In this document: positions 43,188 to 51,543 of the stretch, one piece after another
Layout: each line of letters begins with the position of its first letter
How positions within the stretch are numbered: position 1 is the first letter of the stretch
Origin: Chloroflexota bacterium
GTDB taxonomy: Bacteria > Chloroflexota > Limnocylindria > Limnocylindrales > CSP1-4
DNA length: 64,000 nt
Direction: 5' to 3'
Assembly (NCBI GenBank): GCA_021802825.1
Contig: JAJZRG010000003.1
Span: 86,643 to 150,642 of the forward strand
Notes under the pieces: model-generated
What the model was told of the DNA's origin: nothing
Seen by the model: the letters and a program-made list of their open reading frames with translations, nothing else
Databases searched by the model: none
Translations under genes and position numbers: made by a program

Positions 43188-43961
43188 ATGCACCTCCTCA
43201 TCTACGGACCCGGGCGGCTCGGCGGCGCGATCGCTGCTGCGGCGACCGCCCAGGGCTGGCGCGTGGCCACGATGGGCCGCCCGTCGGCCGACGGCACGCG
43301 CCGGGCGGCCCCGACCGCTGACGTTGTCGTGGACGCCTCGCTGGGCACGGCGCTCGCCGCCAATGTGGCGCACGCGCTCGCCGGCGGCAACCGGGCGTAC
43401 ATCCTCGCCGCGACCGGCTGGGAGGCCGACCAGGCCCGCGTTCGGGCGATGCTTGCCGAGCACGACGCGAGCGCGGTCGTCGCGACCAACCTCTCGCTCG
43501 GCGCCGCGCTGTTCCTTCGCCTCGCCGAGCGCGCCGCCGCCTGGTATGCCCGGGCCGGCACCTTCGAGCCCTCGATCGTCGAGTGGCACCGCCGGGGCAA
43601 GGCGGACCGTCCCTCGGGCACCGCGCGCGCCATCGCCCGCCGGATCGTGGCCGTGGACCCGCGGTGGGCCGGCCCGGACGAGACGGGCGACGACGACGCT
43701 GGCGACGGCGCACGCTCGAGGCCCCAGCTCGAGATCGCGGGCATCCGCGCCGGCGCCGCCCCGGGCTCGCACCTCGTGACCTTCGATGGCCCCGGCGAGT
43801 CTGTCGAGCTGCGGCTCACCGCCCGGGACCGCACGGCCTATGCCGACGGCGCCCTCGCCGCCGCCCGGTGGCTGACCGCGAGGCCCCGCATTCCCGGCAT
43901 GCACCCGTTTGACGCCGTCGTGGACGACCTCCTCGAGGCGCCGGTCGCCGTCCCCGCCTGA
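43188..43961 (+). CDS. dapB: 4-hydroxy-tetrahydrodipicolinate reductase
   Basis: 257 aa. N-terminal dinucleotide loop YGPGRLGGAI and a substrate motif E-W-H-R-R-G-K-A-D-R-P-S-G-T-A at about 132-145. The proton donor His 134 and Lys 138 are kept, but the second histidine of the usual HH pair is Arg 135. Lys/THDP-pathway reductases convert hydroxytetrahydrodipicolinate to tetrahydrodipicolinate with NAD(P)H. Immediate neighbours dapA, dapD and lysA make the assignment secure despite the divergent motif. It is the first gene of the lysine operon. Confidence 0.88.
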   Translation: MHLLIYGPGRLGGAIAAAATAQGWRVATMGRPSADGTRRAAPTADVVVDASLGTALAANVAHALAGGNRAYILAATGWEADQARVRAMLAEHDASAVVATNLSLGAALFLRLAERAAAWYARAGTFEPSIVEWHRRGKADRPSGTARAIARRIVAVDPRWAGPDETGDDDAGDGARSRPQLEIAGIRAGAAPGSHLVTFDGPGESVELRLTARDRTAYADGALAAARWLTARPRIPGMHPFDAVVDDLLEAPVAVPA

Positions 43962-44052
43962 CTCGACCCAAGGTCGACCCCGACCGAACGACATCCCCCA
44001 GCGCCCACTCCCGAACCACCTCCCCGGAACCGCCACCAGCAAGGAGACCGAC

Positions 44053-45048
44053 ATGGCCCGCGTCACCCGCTCCACCCACCAGACCGCCCCGAGCCTCCGC
44101 GGCGCGTTCACCGCGCTCGTGACCCCGTTCACCCCCGACGGCGCCCTCGACGAAAGCGCCTACCGCCGGCTCGTCGCCTGGCAGGTGATGGCCGGGATCG
44201 ACGGCCTCGTCCCGATGGGCACCACCGGCGAGTCGCCCACGATGTCGGCCGCCGAGCGCGACCGCTGCATCCAGATCGCCGTCGAGACCGTGGGCGAGCG
44301 CCCGTCGCGAACCCGCATCCCGGTGATCGCCGGGACCGGCTCCAACGACACCCGCAGTTCCATCGAGGCCACCCGCCGCGCTGCCGCGCTGGGCGCCGAC
44401 GCCGCGCTGGTCGTCACGCCCTACTACAACAAGCCCGACCAGCGGATGCTCGAGGCGCACTTCCGCGCGATCGCCGACGAGGGCGACCTGCCCATCGTGG
44501 CGTACAACGTGCCCGGCCGCACCGGCGCCAACGTCGAGGCCGACACCTTCCTGCGCCTCGCCGAGCACCCGCGGGTGGTGGGCGTCAAGGAGGCCAGTGC
44601 CAACATCGAGCAGATCGCGGTGATCTGCCGCGACCGGCCGCGCGACGTGGCGGTGCTGTCGGGCGACGACGCCGCGACGCTCGCAGTCCTCGCGATGGGC
44701 GGCGACGGCGTGGTGTCGGTGGCCTCGAACGAGATCCCGGGCGAGATGAGCGCGCTGGTCCACGCGTGGCACGCCGACGACTGGGCCGAGGCCCGGCGCC
44801 TGCACGACCGCTGGCTGCCGCTGATGCGCGCGAACTTTCAGGGCGCCCCGAACCCGGTGCCGGCGAAGGCCGCCATGTTCGCGATGGGCCTGCTCGACTG
44901 CGACGCCACCCGCCAGCCCCTGCTCCCGCTGGCGGACGCGCCGCGCGAGCGTCTGGCCGCGCTGCTCCGGACACTGGGCCTGGTTGACGGCGGGGGTCGC
45001 ATGGGCCAAGCCCACGAGGCGACGACAGCCGACGGGGTGGCCGCATGA
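44053..45048 (+). CDS. dapA: 4-hydroxy-tetrahydrodipicolinate synthase
   Basis: 331 aa from ATG 44053 with AAGGAG seven bases upstream. A TIM-barrel class I aldolase: GTTGESPTMS (substrate loop), VVTPYYNKP, the general-acid Tyr 151 in YNVPGRTG and the Schiff-base Lys 179 in GVKEASAN. It condenses pyruvate with aspartate semialdehyde. A C-terminal extension of about 30 residues (GLVDGGGRMGQAHEATTADG) is longer than usual. The stop overlaps the dapD start. Confidence 0.94.
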   Translation: MARVTRSTHQTAPSLRGAFTALVTPFTPDGALDESAYRRLVAWQVMAGIDGLVPMGTTGESPTMSAAERDRCIQIAVETVGERPSRTRIPVIAGTGSNDTRSSIEATRRAAALGADAALVVTPYYNKPDQRMLEAHFRAIADEGDLPIVAYNVPGRTGANVEADTFLRLAEHPRVVGVKEASANIEQIAVICRDRPRDVAVLSGDDAATLAVLAMGGDGVVSVASNEIPGEMSALVHAWHADDWAEARRLHDRWLPLMRANFQGAPNPVPAKAAMFAMGLLDCDATRQPLLPLADAPRERLAALLRTLGLVDGGGRMGQAHEATTADGVAA

Positions 45049-45881
45049 CAGCTGCGGCCGAGCCCGATTCGCACCCGACAGGGGAGCCGGCCACGATCCT
45101 CGCCGACCTCGACGCCGGCCGTCGGCGCGCCGCCGTCCCGGACCCGGCAGCCCCGGGTGGCTGGCGGGCGGACCCCGAGGTCAAGGCCGCGATCCTCGCC
45201 TGCTTCCGTGACCGGGCGCTCGCGTCGTGGGACCTGGGCGGCGCGCTCCAGTTCGCCGACCGCGTCGGGCTCCCGGTCAAGGCCCTGCTCGGCGGGCCGG
45301 AGGCGATCGCCGCGGCGGAGGCCGGTCGGGCGTGGCGCATCGTGCCGGGCGGCTCGTCGGTCCGCGCCGGTGTCTACCTCGGCCCGGGCGTCGTGATCAT
45401 GCCGCCGTCGTTCGTCAACGTGGGCGCCTGGATTGGCGAGGACACCATGGTCGACAGCCACGTGCTCGTCGGCTCCTGCGCCCAGATCGGCGCGCGGGTC
45501 CACCTCTCGGCCGGCGTGACGATCGGCGGCGTGCTCGAGCCGGCCGGGGCGCGCCCTGTCATCGTCGAGGACGGGGCGTTCATCGCGGCCGGCTGCGCGC
45601 TGCTCGAGGGGGTGCTCGTCGGGGCCGGTGCGGTCGTCGGTGCGGGCACGATCCTGACCGCGACGTCCCGGGTCTACGATCTGGTCCGCGGCCGGGTGCT
45701 CACGGGCACGCCGGACGCACCGCTCGCGATCCCGCCCCGCGCCGTGGTGGTGCCCGGGACGCGGTCGCTGGGCGGCGACTTCGCGGCCGAGCACGGGCTG
45801 TCCGTGTCGGTTGCGCTGCTGGTCAAGGACCGCGATGCCGGGACCGACGCCCGGGTCGCCCTGGAGGATGCGCTTCGATGA
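45045..45881 (+). CDS. dapD: Tetrahydrodipicolinate N-succinyltransferase
   Basis: 278 aa, close to the E. coli enzyme length. The left-handed beta-helix is evident (GVYLGPGVVIMPPSFVNVGA, WIGEDTMVDSHVLVGSCAQI, HLSAGVTIGGVLEP), including the family-specific TMVDSHVLVGSCAQIG and IGGVLEP segments. It makes N-succinyl-2-amino-6-oxopimelate, so this organism uses the succinylase branch of lysine synthesis. dapC and dapE are not in the operon. The M20 enzyme at 55 kb could in principle be a DapE-like hydrolase, but its motifs are generic. Confidence 0.92.
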   Translation: MTAAAEPDSHPTGEPATILADLDAGRRRAAVPDPAAPGGWRADPEVKAAILACFRDRALASWDLGGALQFADRVGLPVKALLGGPEAIAAAEAGRAWRIVPGGSSVRAGVYLGPGVVIMPPSFVNVGAWIGEDTMVDSHVLVGSCAQIGARVHLSAGVTIGGVLEPAGARPVIVEDGAFIAAGCALLEGVLVGAGAVVGAGTILTATSRVYDLVRGRVLTGTPDAPLAIPPRAVVVPGTRSLGGDFAAEHGLSVSVALLVKDRDAGTDARVALEDALR

Positions 45882-47236
45882 GCCTGGTCCGCGAGCCGGG
45901 GGCGGCCGCCGCTGGCGGTTCCCAGGCGCGCAACGAGGTCCTCCGCGACGGCCTTCTCGCTGGCCTTGCTCCAGAGGACCTCGCCGAGCGCTTCGGCACG
46001 CCAGCGTACGTGTACGACCTCGACGTCGTCACCCGCCAGGTCGAGGCGCTTCGCGTGAGGCTTCCCGCCCGCTTCGACCTCGCGTATGCCGTGAAGGCCA
46101 ACCCGAACCTCGCGGTCCTGCGGCACCTCGCCGGCATGGGCCTCGGGGCCGACGTGGCGTCGGGCGGGGAGCTGCGGCACGTCGTCCGCGCCGGATTCGA
46201 CCCCGCGCACGTCGTGATGACCGGCCCGGGCAAGCGCGCAGACGAGCTGGCCGCGGCCGTCGAGGCGGGCGTGCGCGTGGTCACCGTGGAGTCCGTGGGC
46301 GAGCTGCGCCGCCTCGCGCTCCTGGCGGGGGGCCTCGGCCGCGTGCAGCCCGTGCTGCTCCGCGCGAATGCGACAAGCGCCGGCGCCATGGAGCGCGTCC
46401 GGATCATCGGCGACGATGGAGCGGGCAAGTTCGGGATGGGGCCCGGGGACATGCGGGTGGCTGCGGCCGAGGCCGTCGAATCGCCCTGGCTCGAGCCGAT
46501 CGGCGTCCACGCGTTCGGCGCCTCGAACGTGACCGATGCGGAGGCCCTCGCCGCGCATGCCGAGGCGACGGTGGCGACGGCAGCGAATCTGGCCGTCGAG
46601 TCCGGCTTCGAGCTCCGGCTGGTTGACGTGGGTGGCGGGCTCGGGATCCCGTACGCCACCGGCGAGGCGGAACTGGACCTCTCGGCGTTCGGCGTCCGGC
46701 TCGCTGAGCTCGACGCGCGGATGGCCACCGAGCCGCGCACGCACGCGACGCGCCTCCTGGTCGAGCCTGGTCGGTTCCTCGTCGGGGCGTCCGGCGCGTA
46801 CCTTACCCGGGTCGTGGAGCGCAAGCAGCTGGGTCACCAGCACGTGGTCATCGTGGACGGCGGGATCCACCACGTCCTGCGCCCCACGCTGGTCGGACAG
46901 GCGCATCGGGTGCGGGCGCTGACCGGGCTCGCTTCGGGGCCCGACGCCGCGCCCGACCGGCTGCCCGTGACCATCGCCGGGCCGCTGTGCACCGGGCTCG
47001 ACGTGTTCGTCCAGTCGGCCGTCATGGCACTGCCGGAGCCCGGCGACCTGCTTGCGGTGCTCGACGTGGGCGCGTACGGTGCGACCGAATCGATGCCGCT
47101 GTTCCTCTCCCACCCGATGCCGCCCGAGGTCGCCGTGCGCGCTGGGGTGGCGTGGGCGGCGCGCCCGCGGATCGACCCCGACACGTGGCTCGGCTGGCAG
47201 AGCGGCGAGCCGGGCACCGAGCCGGCGGGCGCGTGA
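45878..47236 (+). CDS. lysA: Diaminopimelate decarboxylase
   Basis: 452 aa from ATG 45878, overlapping the dapD stop. A fold-type III PLP enzyme with Schiff-base Lys 73 in LAYAVKANPN, GADVASGGEL, the glycine loop VDVGGGLGIPYA and EPGRFLVGASGAY. The C-terminal barrel has GPLCTGLDVF and GAYGATESM. It decarboxylates meso-diaminopimelate to L-lysine. Some type III decarboxylases act on other amino acids, but the dapBAD context fixes the call. An imperfect copy of its last bases continues into the next gene start. Confidence 0.92.
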   Translation: MSLVREPGAAAAGGSQARNEVLRDGLLAGLAPEDLAERFGTPAYVYDLDVVTRQVEALRVRLPARFDLAYAVKANPNLAVLRHLAGMGLGADVASGGELRHVVRAGFDPAHVVMTGPGKRADELAAAVEAGVRVVTVESVGELRRLALLAGGLGRVQPVLLRANATSAGAMERVRIIGDDGAGKFGMGPGDMRVAAAEAVESPWLEPIGVHAFGASNVTDAEALAAHAEATVATAANLAVESGFELRLVDVGGGLGIPYATGEAELDLSAFGVRLAELDARMATEPRTHATRLLVEPGRFLVGASGAYLTRVVERKQLGHQHVVIVDGGIHHVLRPTLVGQAHRVRALTGLASGPDAAPDRLPVTIAGPLCTGLDVFVQSAVMALPEPGDLLAVLDVGAYGATESMPLFLSHPMPPEVAVRAGVAWAARPRIDPDTWLGWQSGEPGTEPAGA

Positions 47237-47307
47237 CAGCGCGCGTCGTCCGCGTCGAGCCGACGGGCGCGTGACAGTGCCGCACGTCCTCGTCGAGCCG
47301 GCAGTCC
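47231..47307 (+). repeat. Imperfect 38-bp tandem duplication at the lysA/kinase junction
   Basis: GCGTGACAG...GTCGAGCCG at 47231-47262 recurs as GCGTGACAG...GTCGAGCCG at 47269-47300. The first copy encodes a start (GTG 47233, MTARVVRVEPTGA) that stops after 13 codons at the second copy. The second copy starts the kinase gene. This looks like a duplicated translation start. Confidence 0.6.
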
Positions 47308-47921
47308 CGTCGCTGGTCGATCGCGCACGCGGGCTGGTCGTGCCGGGGGAGCGCCGCATCCTCGGGATCGCCGGTCCGCCGGGTGCCGGCAAGTCCACGC
47401 TGTCCGAGGCCGTGTGCGCGGCGCTGGGCCCCTCGGTCGCGGCCCTCGTGCCGATGGACGGCTTCCACCTGTCGAACGAGGAGCTGGTCCGCATCGGGCT
47501 ACGCGACCGGAAGGGCGCGCCCGAGACATTCGACGCGCCGGGGTACGTGGCGATGCTCCGGCGCGTCCGCTTGTCGTTCGGCGTGCCCGTCCGCGTGCCG
47601 TCCTTCGACCGCGACGCCGAGGCCGTCGTGCCCGACGCGATCGAGGTCCCAGCGGGGGTGCCGCTGGTCGTCGCGGAGGGCAACTACCTGCTCCTCGACG
47701 AGGGGCCGTGGTCCTCGATCCGCGCGCTCCTGGACGAGTCCTGGTACCTGCGGGCGGATGCCGGCCGTGTCCCGCGCCTGATCGCGCGCCACATCGCGTT
47801 CGGCAAGCCGCCCGACGCGGCCGAGGACTGGGTCATGCGCAGCGACGAGGCCAACGCCGCCCGCACCGCCCTGTCGGAGGCGCGCGCCGACCTCGTGATC
47901 CAGGGGCTGCCCAGGGCGTAG
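47271..47921 (+). CDS. Nucleoside/nucleotide kinase-family P-loop protein
   Basis: 216 aa from GTG 47271. Walker A is GIAGPPGAGKSTLSEAV, then VPMDGFHLSNEEL with the acidic pair seen in uridine/pantothenate-kinase-like enzymes, RKGAPETFDAPGYVAML, VAEGNYLLLDEGPW and RLIARHIAFG. This is the PanK/uridine-kinase-like group often labelled nucleoside/nucleotide kinase or fructokinase-like FrcK. The natural substrate is not known. It is 34 bases after lysA and probably co-transcribed, although lysine synthesis needs no such kinase. Confidence 0.88.
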   Translation: MTVPHVLVEPAVPSLVDRARGLVVPGERRILGIAGPPGAGKSTLSEAVCAALGPSVAALVPMDGFHLSNEELVRIGLRDRKGAPETFDAPGYVAMLRRVRLSFGVPVRVPSFDRDAEAVVPDAIEVPAGVPLVVAEGNYLLLDEGPWSSIRALLDESWYLRADAGRVPRLIARHIAFGKPPDAAEDWVMRSDEANAARTALSEARADLVIQGLPRA

Positions 47922-47996
47922 GCTGCGGCAACCGCGATGGTGGCGCGGGCGTCAGCGCGCCGCAACGGGAGAATGCCTGCAATAGGGGAGCGGCTG

Positions 47997-48545
47997 ATGC
48001 GTCGCCTGGGATTGGCCCTGACCGGGATGGCGATCGTGGCCGCCGCCTGTGGGTCGCCCAGTCTGCCCACGGCCGCCGCGCCAGCATCACCGATCGCCTT
48101 GTCCACCGTGGGCCAGTTCAGCCTCGGGCTCACCCTCCCGAAGCTCGTCTGGAAGGCGGGCGAGCCGGTGAGCGGCACGGCAACGCTGCGCGGTGCCGGG
48201 TCGTCGCCCCTCGTCCTGGTGGGCGCGGGCAGCGGACTCATCGTCTTCGACTTCGCCGAGGTGGTTGGCCAGCGACGCGTGCTGGGCGTGTCCACTGCGG
48301 ACTGTGCGCCGCACCCCCTCGCGCCTGGCGCGCCGATGATTGCGCCGATCACCGTCAGCGCCGGCTTCGACCCGGCGAACCCGTCCGACACCTGGCTGTC
48401 GCGCGCCATGTCTCCCGGGACGGCCGGTGCGGAGCTGCCCCCCGGCACCTGGGATGTGACCGCGCGAGCGACGTTCTACGAGGGCACCTGCGGGGGTGCG
48501 AGCTACACCATCACCGCGACCGTGCGGATCACGGTGTCCGGCTGA
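47997..48545 (+). CDS. Hypothetical lipoprotein
   Basis: 182 aa from ATG 47997, with GGGGAG six bases upstream. The signal peptide is LGLALTGMAIVAAAC with a lipobox Cys at 18. The mature part looks like a single beta-sandwich (VWKAGEPVSGTATLRGAG, SGLIVFDFAEVV, PPGTWDVTARATFYEGTC, TITATVRITVSG). It resembles the Ig-like BsuPI-type domain found in protease inhibitors and other envelope proteins, but I cannot assign it firmly. It stands at the end of the lysine operon region, and its relation to it is unknown. Confidence 0.7.
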   Translation: MRRLGLALTGMAIVAAACGSPSLPTAAAPASPIALSTVGQFSLGLTLPKLVWKAGEPVSGTATLRGAGSSPLVLVGAGSGLIVFDFAEVVGQRRVLGVSTADCAPHPLAPGAPMIAPITVSAGFDPANPSDTWLSRAMSPGTAGAELPPGTWDVTARATFYEGTCGGASYTITATVRITVSG

Positions 48546-48798
48546 GGGCGCGGACGCTGATCGACGGGCCAGCGGGTGCCTCCGAGGGAACCAGAGGCCG
48601 CCTCTCGGCGTCGGGCGGGAGCCCGACGAGCGCTGCTTGGTCGGGCGGAGGAGGCGTGATGGCCGGGTCCGACAGGGTCGGGTCCGGCCACGCGCATTGA
48701 TGGAGACACGCGACGACGATGGAGACGCGCGACGACCCGGCGGCGCCTGCGCGGCTCACCGCGGGCCTCGGCTCGGTCGCGGCCGAAGCCGGTGCGCG

Positions 48799-49458
48799 TC
48801 AACGCCGCGTCGCCGCCAGCTCGAACACGCGTGCCGTCTTCTGGGCACGGTCCTCCAGTTCGGTCGTCGTGCGCACGTCGTACGTCGCCAGCTCGATGAG
48901 CCCCTCGGCCGGCAGGTAGGCGCGCCCGGGGTCGCCCGCCAGCACGTCGAGGCCCGCCTCGCGGCAGCGGCGCAGCCACGGCCAGATGCGGTCGGCGAAG
49001 CCCGTCTCGTAGGAGGTGTCGCCGGCGAGAACGATGTCGGCGTCAGGCGGATCGTCGTCGAGGACATCACGGCGGACAACCGTCAGGCGCCGGCCCGCTG
49101 CGCGCGCGTTGAGGGCGATGGCAGCCCAGCTGAAGGGGTCGATGTCGGCGGCGCTGACGTCGGTGGCCCCCGCATCGAGCGCGGCGATCGCGCACAAGCC
49201 CGAGCCGCTCGCGACGTCGAAGGCGCGCCGGCCGGCCACGCGCTCCGGGTGGTCGTGCAGGTACCGCGAGAGCGCCAGCCCGCCCGCCCACGCGAACGCC
49301 CAGTAGGGGAGCGGCGCGTCCTCGTCGCGGGATTCGACCTGGGTCGCGCGCCACAGCGGGAGCACTTCGTCGGCCAGGTGGAGGCGCAGGTGCTCGGCGC
49401 CCGGCACGGGGCGCAGGCGCGTGTGGCGCAGGACGAAGGCTCGGGGGTTGGCGGCCAC
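48799..49458 (-). CDS. Class I methyltransferase, ETFB-lysine/NNMT-like
   Basis: 219 aa with GTG start. The N-terminus HTRLRPVPGAEHLRLHLADE and the WAFAWAGGLALSRYL segment precede motif I FDVASGSGLCAIAA, the acidic AADIDPFSWAAIALN and the post-II DIVLAGDTSYE. This pattern is that of the METTL20-like (electron-transfer-flavoprotein beta-subunit lysine) methyltransferases of bacteria. No etfAB genes are in the window, so the target is not confirmed. Confidence 0.85.
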   Translation of the reverse strand: MAANPRAFVLRHTRLRPVPGAEHLRLHLADEVLPLWRATQVESRDEDAPLPYWAFAWAGGLALSRYLHDHPERVAGRRAFDVASGSGLCAIAALDAGATDVSAADIDPFSWAAIALNARAAGRRLTVVRRDVLDDDPPDADIVLAGDTSYETGFADRIWPWLRRCREAGLDVLAGDPGRAYLPAEGLIELATYDVRTTTELEDRAQKTARVFELAATRR

Positions 49459-49623
49459 CGGTCGATGCTACGGCCTCCGGCGACGCCACGGTGCCCGCTG
49501 CGTCGATTGGCCGGGGCCGGCCTCCGGCAGCGGCCTCGGGTCATGGCCTCCGTCGATGCCGCGGTGCCTGGCCAGTCGATCGGCCGAGCCCACGGCAGGA
49601 GCCCCGCCGCGTACACTCGGACC

Positions 49624-50136
49624 ATGGAGCCCCAGCCTTCCGACCGCCACACACGCATCGATGTCCCGGCCGATCCGCGCGACCTCCCCGGCACGTTCTG
49701 CAAGCGATTCGTCGTCGAGGTGCGCTTCGGCGACACCGACGCCATGGGCCACGCCAACAACTCGCGCTTCCTGACGTACTGCGAGTCGGCGCGCATCGAC
49801 TACTGGGCAGCGGCCACGGGCGAGCCGTTCGCGCTCGCCACGCACGGCGCCGAGGAGAGCCTGATCCTGGCTGAGGCGCGGGTGGCCTTCCGCTCGCCAG
49901 CGATGTTCGGCGAGGTGCTGACGGTGGAGACGCGGGCCTCCCGCATCGGGCGGACGTCCTTCGGCCTCGAGCACCGCCTCACCGCCGGCGCGTCCGAGCA
50001 CGGTCCCGCCCGCCTGGTCGCCATCGCGGAGGACGTCCTAGTGCTGTACGACTACGCGAACGCCCGTCCGCGGCCCATCCCAGACGACCTCGCGGCGCGG
50101 ATCGAGGCGTACGAGGGGCGCCGGCTGCGCGAGTAA
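49624..50136 (+). CDS. Acyl-CoA thioesterase, hotdog fold (YbgC/FadM-like)
   Basis: 170 aa. The 4HBT signature VRFGDTDAMGHANNSRFLTY contains the catalytic Asp, then ARIDYW, ILAEARVAFRSPAMFGEVL and VAIAEDVLVLYDY. Such enzymes hydrolyse acyl-CoA thioesters in the cytoplasm. It converges with the fabF gene, with a 14-bp palindrome GCGCGACGTCGCGC between their stops. Confidence 0.9.
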   Translation: MEPQPSDRHTRIDVPADPRDLPGTFCKRFVVEVRFGDTDAMGHANNSRFLTYCESARIDYWAAATGEPFALATHGAEESLILAEARVAFRSPAMFGEVLTVETRASRIGRTSFGLEHRLTAGASEHGPARLVAIAEDVLVLYDYANARPRPIPDDLAARIEAYEGRRLRE

Positions 50137-50182
50137 GGCGGGATCCCAGCCGAGTAGGGCGAGCCAGGCGCGACGTCGCGCG

Positions 50183-51451
50183 CTAGGCCTCGAAGCGCCG
50201 GAAGATCGCCACGGCGTTCTGCCCTCCGAAGCCGAACCCGTTGACCGCCACGGTGTCCACCTTCTGGTGGCGCGCGACGAGCGGCACGTAGTCGAGGTCG
50301 CACTCGGGGTCGGGGTTGTGCAGGTTGGCCGTCGGCGAGATGACCCCGTCGCGGATGCCGCCCACCGCGGCCAGCGCGGACGCGATCCCCGCTGCCCCAA
50401 CGAGATGCCCGACCATCGACTTGGGCGACGAGATCTGGCGTGTCGCGGCGGCCGAGCCGTACGCCATCTTGATCGCCTTGGTCTCGGTGGAGTCGTTGAG
50501 CGAGGTGGACGTGCCGTGGGCCACGATCCAGTCGATCTCGTCGGGCGCCACGCCCGCGTTGCGCAGCGCGTTCACCATCGCCCGCGTCTGGCCGCGCCCC
50601 GACGGGTCTGGAGCGGAGATGTGGAACGCGTCCGCCGTGAGCGCCCCGCCGATGACCTCGGCGATCGGGGTCGCGCCGCGGCGCAGCGCGTGCTCGGCCG
50701 ACTCGACCACCATCGCGCCCGCGCCCTCGCCCAGGACGAAGCCGTCGCGCGTGGCGTCGAACGGGCGGGAGGCCGTCTCGGGTGAGTCGTTACGCTTCGA
50801 GAGCGCCGTCATGTTCGAAAGCGCCGCGACCCCCATCGGCACCACCGGTGCCTCGGACCCGCCCGTCAGCACAACGTCGCACTCGCCGGTCTGGATCAGC
50901 CGAAGCGCATCGTGGAAGGCGATGACCGACGTGGCGCACGCCGCGACCTGGGTCATCACCGGCCCGGTCAGCCCGTACTCCATGGACAGCATGCAGCCGG
51001 CCATCGAGCCTGACAGGGCCGGCACCGCGAACGCGGAGACGAACCGGGGGCCCTTGGTGTCGGCGACGTGGGTGCCGTCGATGATCGCCTCGATGCCGCC
51101 GCCGCCAGTGTTCATCACGACGCCCACGCGGTCGCGCTGCTCGGGGCTCATCGCCGCGAAATCGATCCCCGAGTTCGCCACGGCCTCCTTGCCCGCGCCC
51201 ATCGCGAGGTGGATGTACCGGCTCATGCGGCGCGCCATCTTCGCGTCCATGGCCTTGGCCGGGTCGAAGTCGAGGACCTCGGCTGCGATCTGAACCTCGA
51301 ACCCCGACGCGTCGAACGAGCGGATCCGGCGCGTGCCGGTCACGCCGTTCTGGAGGTTGCGCCAGTACGTCTCGAAGTCGTTGCCGATGGGCATGACCGC
51401 GCCGAGTCCGGTGATGACGGCGCGGCGCGAGAGATCAGCGGAGACGGGCAC
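50183..51451 (-). CDS. fabF: Beta-ketoacyl-ACP synthase II (second copy)
   Basis: 422 aa. Thiolase fold with the KAS II catalytic set: C172 (VAACATS), H312 (AHGTSTSLND), K344 and H349 (SSPKSMVGHLVGAAG). It extends acyl-ACP chains with malonyl-ACP. It is the third gene of the minus-strand fabD-fabF-fabF run, 92 bases after the other fabF. The active-site CAT rather than CST, together with the duplication, suggests a distinct chain-length role. Confidence 0.92.
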   Translation of the reverse strand: MPVSADLSRRAVITGLGAVMPIGNDFETYWRNLQNGVTGTRRIRSFDASGFEVQIAAEVLDFDPAKAMDAKMARRMSRYIHLAMGAGKEAVANSGIDFAAMSPEQRDRVGVVMNTGGGGIEAIIDGTHVADTKGPRFVSAFAVPALSGSMAGCMLSMEYGLTGPVMTQVAACATSVIAFHDALRLIQTGECDVVLTGGSEAPVVPMGVAALSNMTALSKRNDSPETASRPFDATRDGFVLGEGAGAMVVESAEHALRRGATPIAEVIGGALTADAFHISAPDPSGRGQTRAMVNALRNAGVAPDEIDWIVAHGTSTSLNDSTETKAIKMAYGSAAATRQISSPKSMVGHLVGAAGIASALAAVGGIRDGVISPTANLHNPDPECDLDYVPLVARHQKVDTVAVNGFGFGGQNAVAIFRRFEA

Positions 51452-51543
51452 GGGTCAACTCACCCTGATACGTGGGCGGATGGGCAGGGCGATTGTAGCC
51501 GGTCGATCCGGCGGCTCCCCGCCCGGCCGCCGTCCGGCCTCGC

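Noticed and set aside
45674..47683. Long minus-strand open frame across dapD/lysA and the kinase gene
   Set aside because: No domain or start signal; it is the complement of strongly conserved enzymes.
48699..48736. 19-bp tandem duplication (GATGGAGACACGCGACGAC)
   Set aside because: Two copies only, in a gap without other signals; probably simple slippage.
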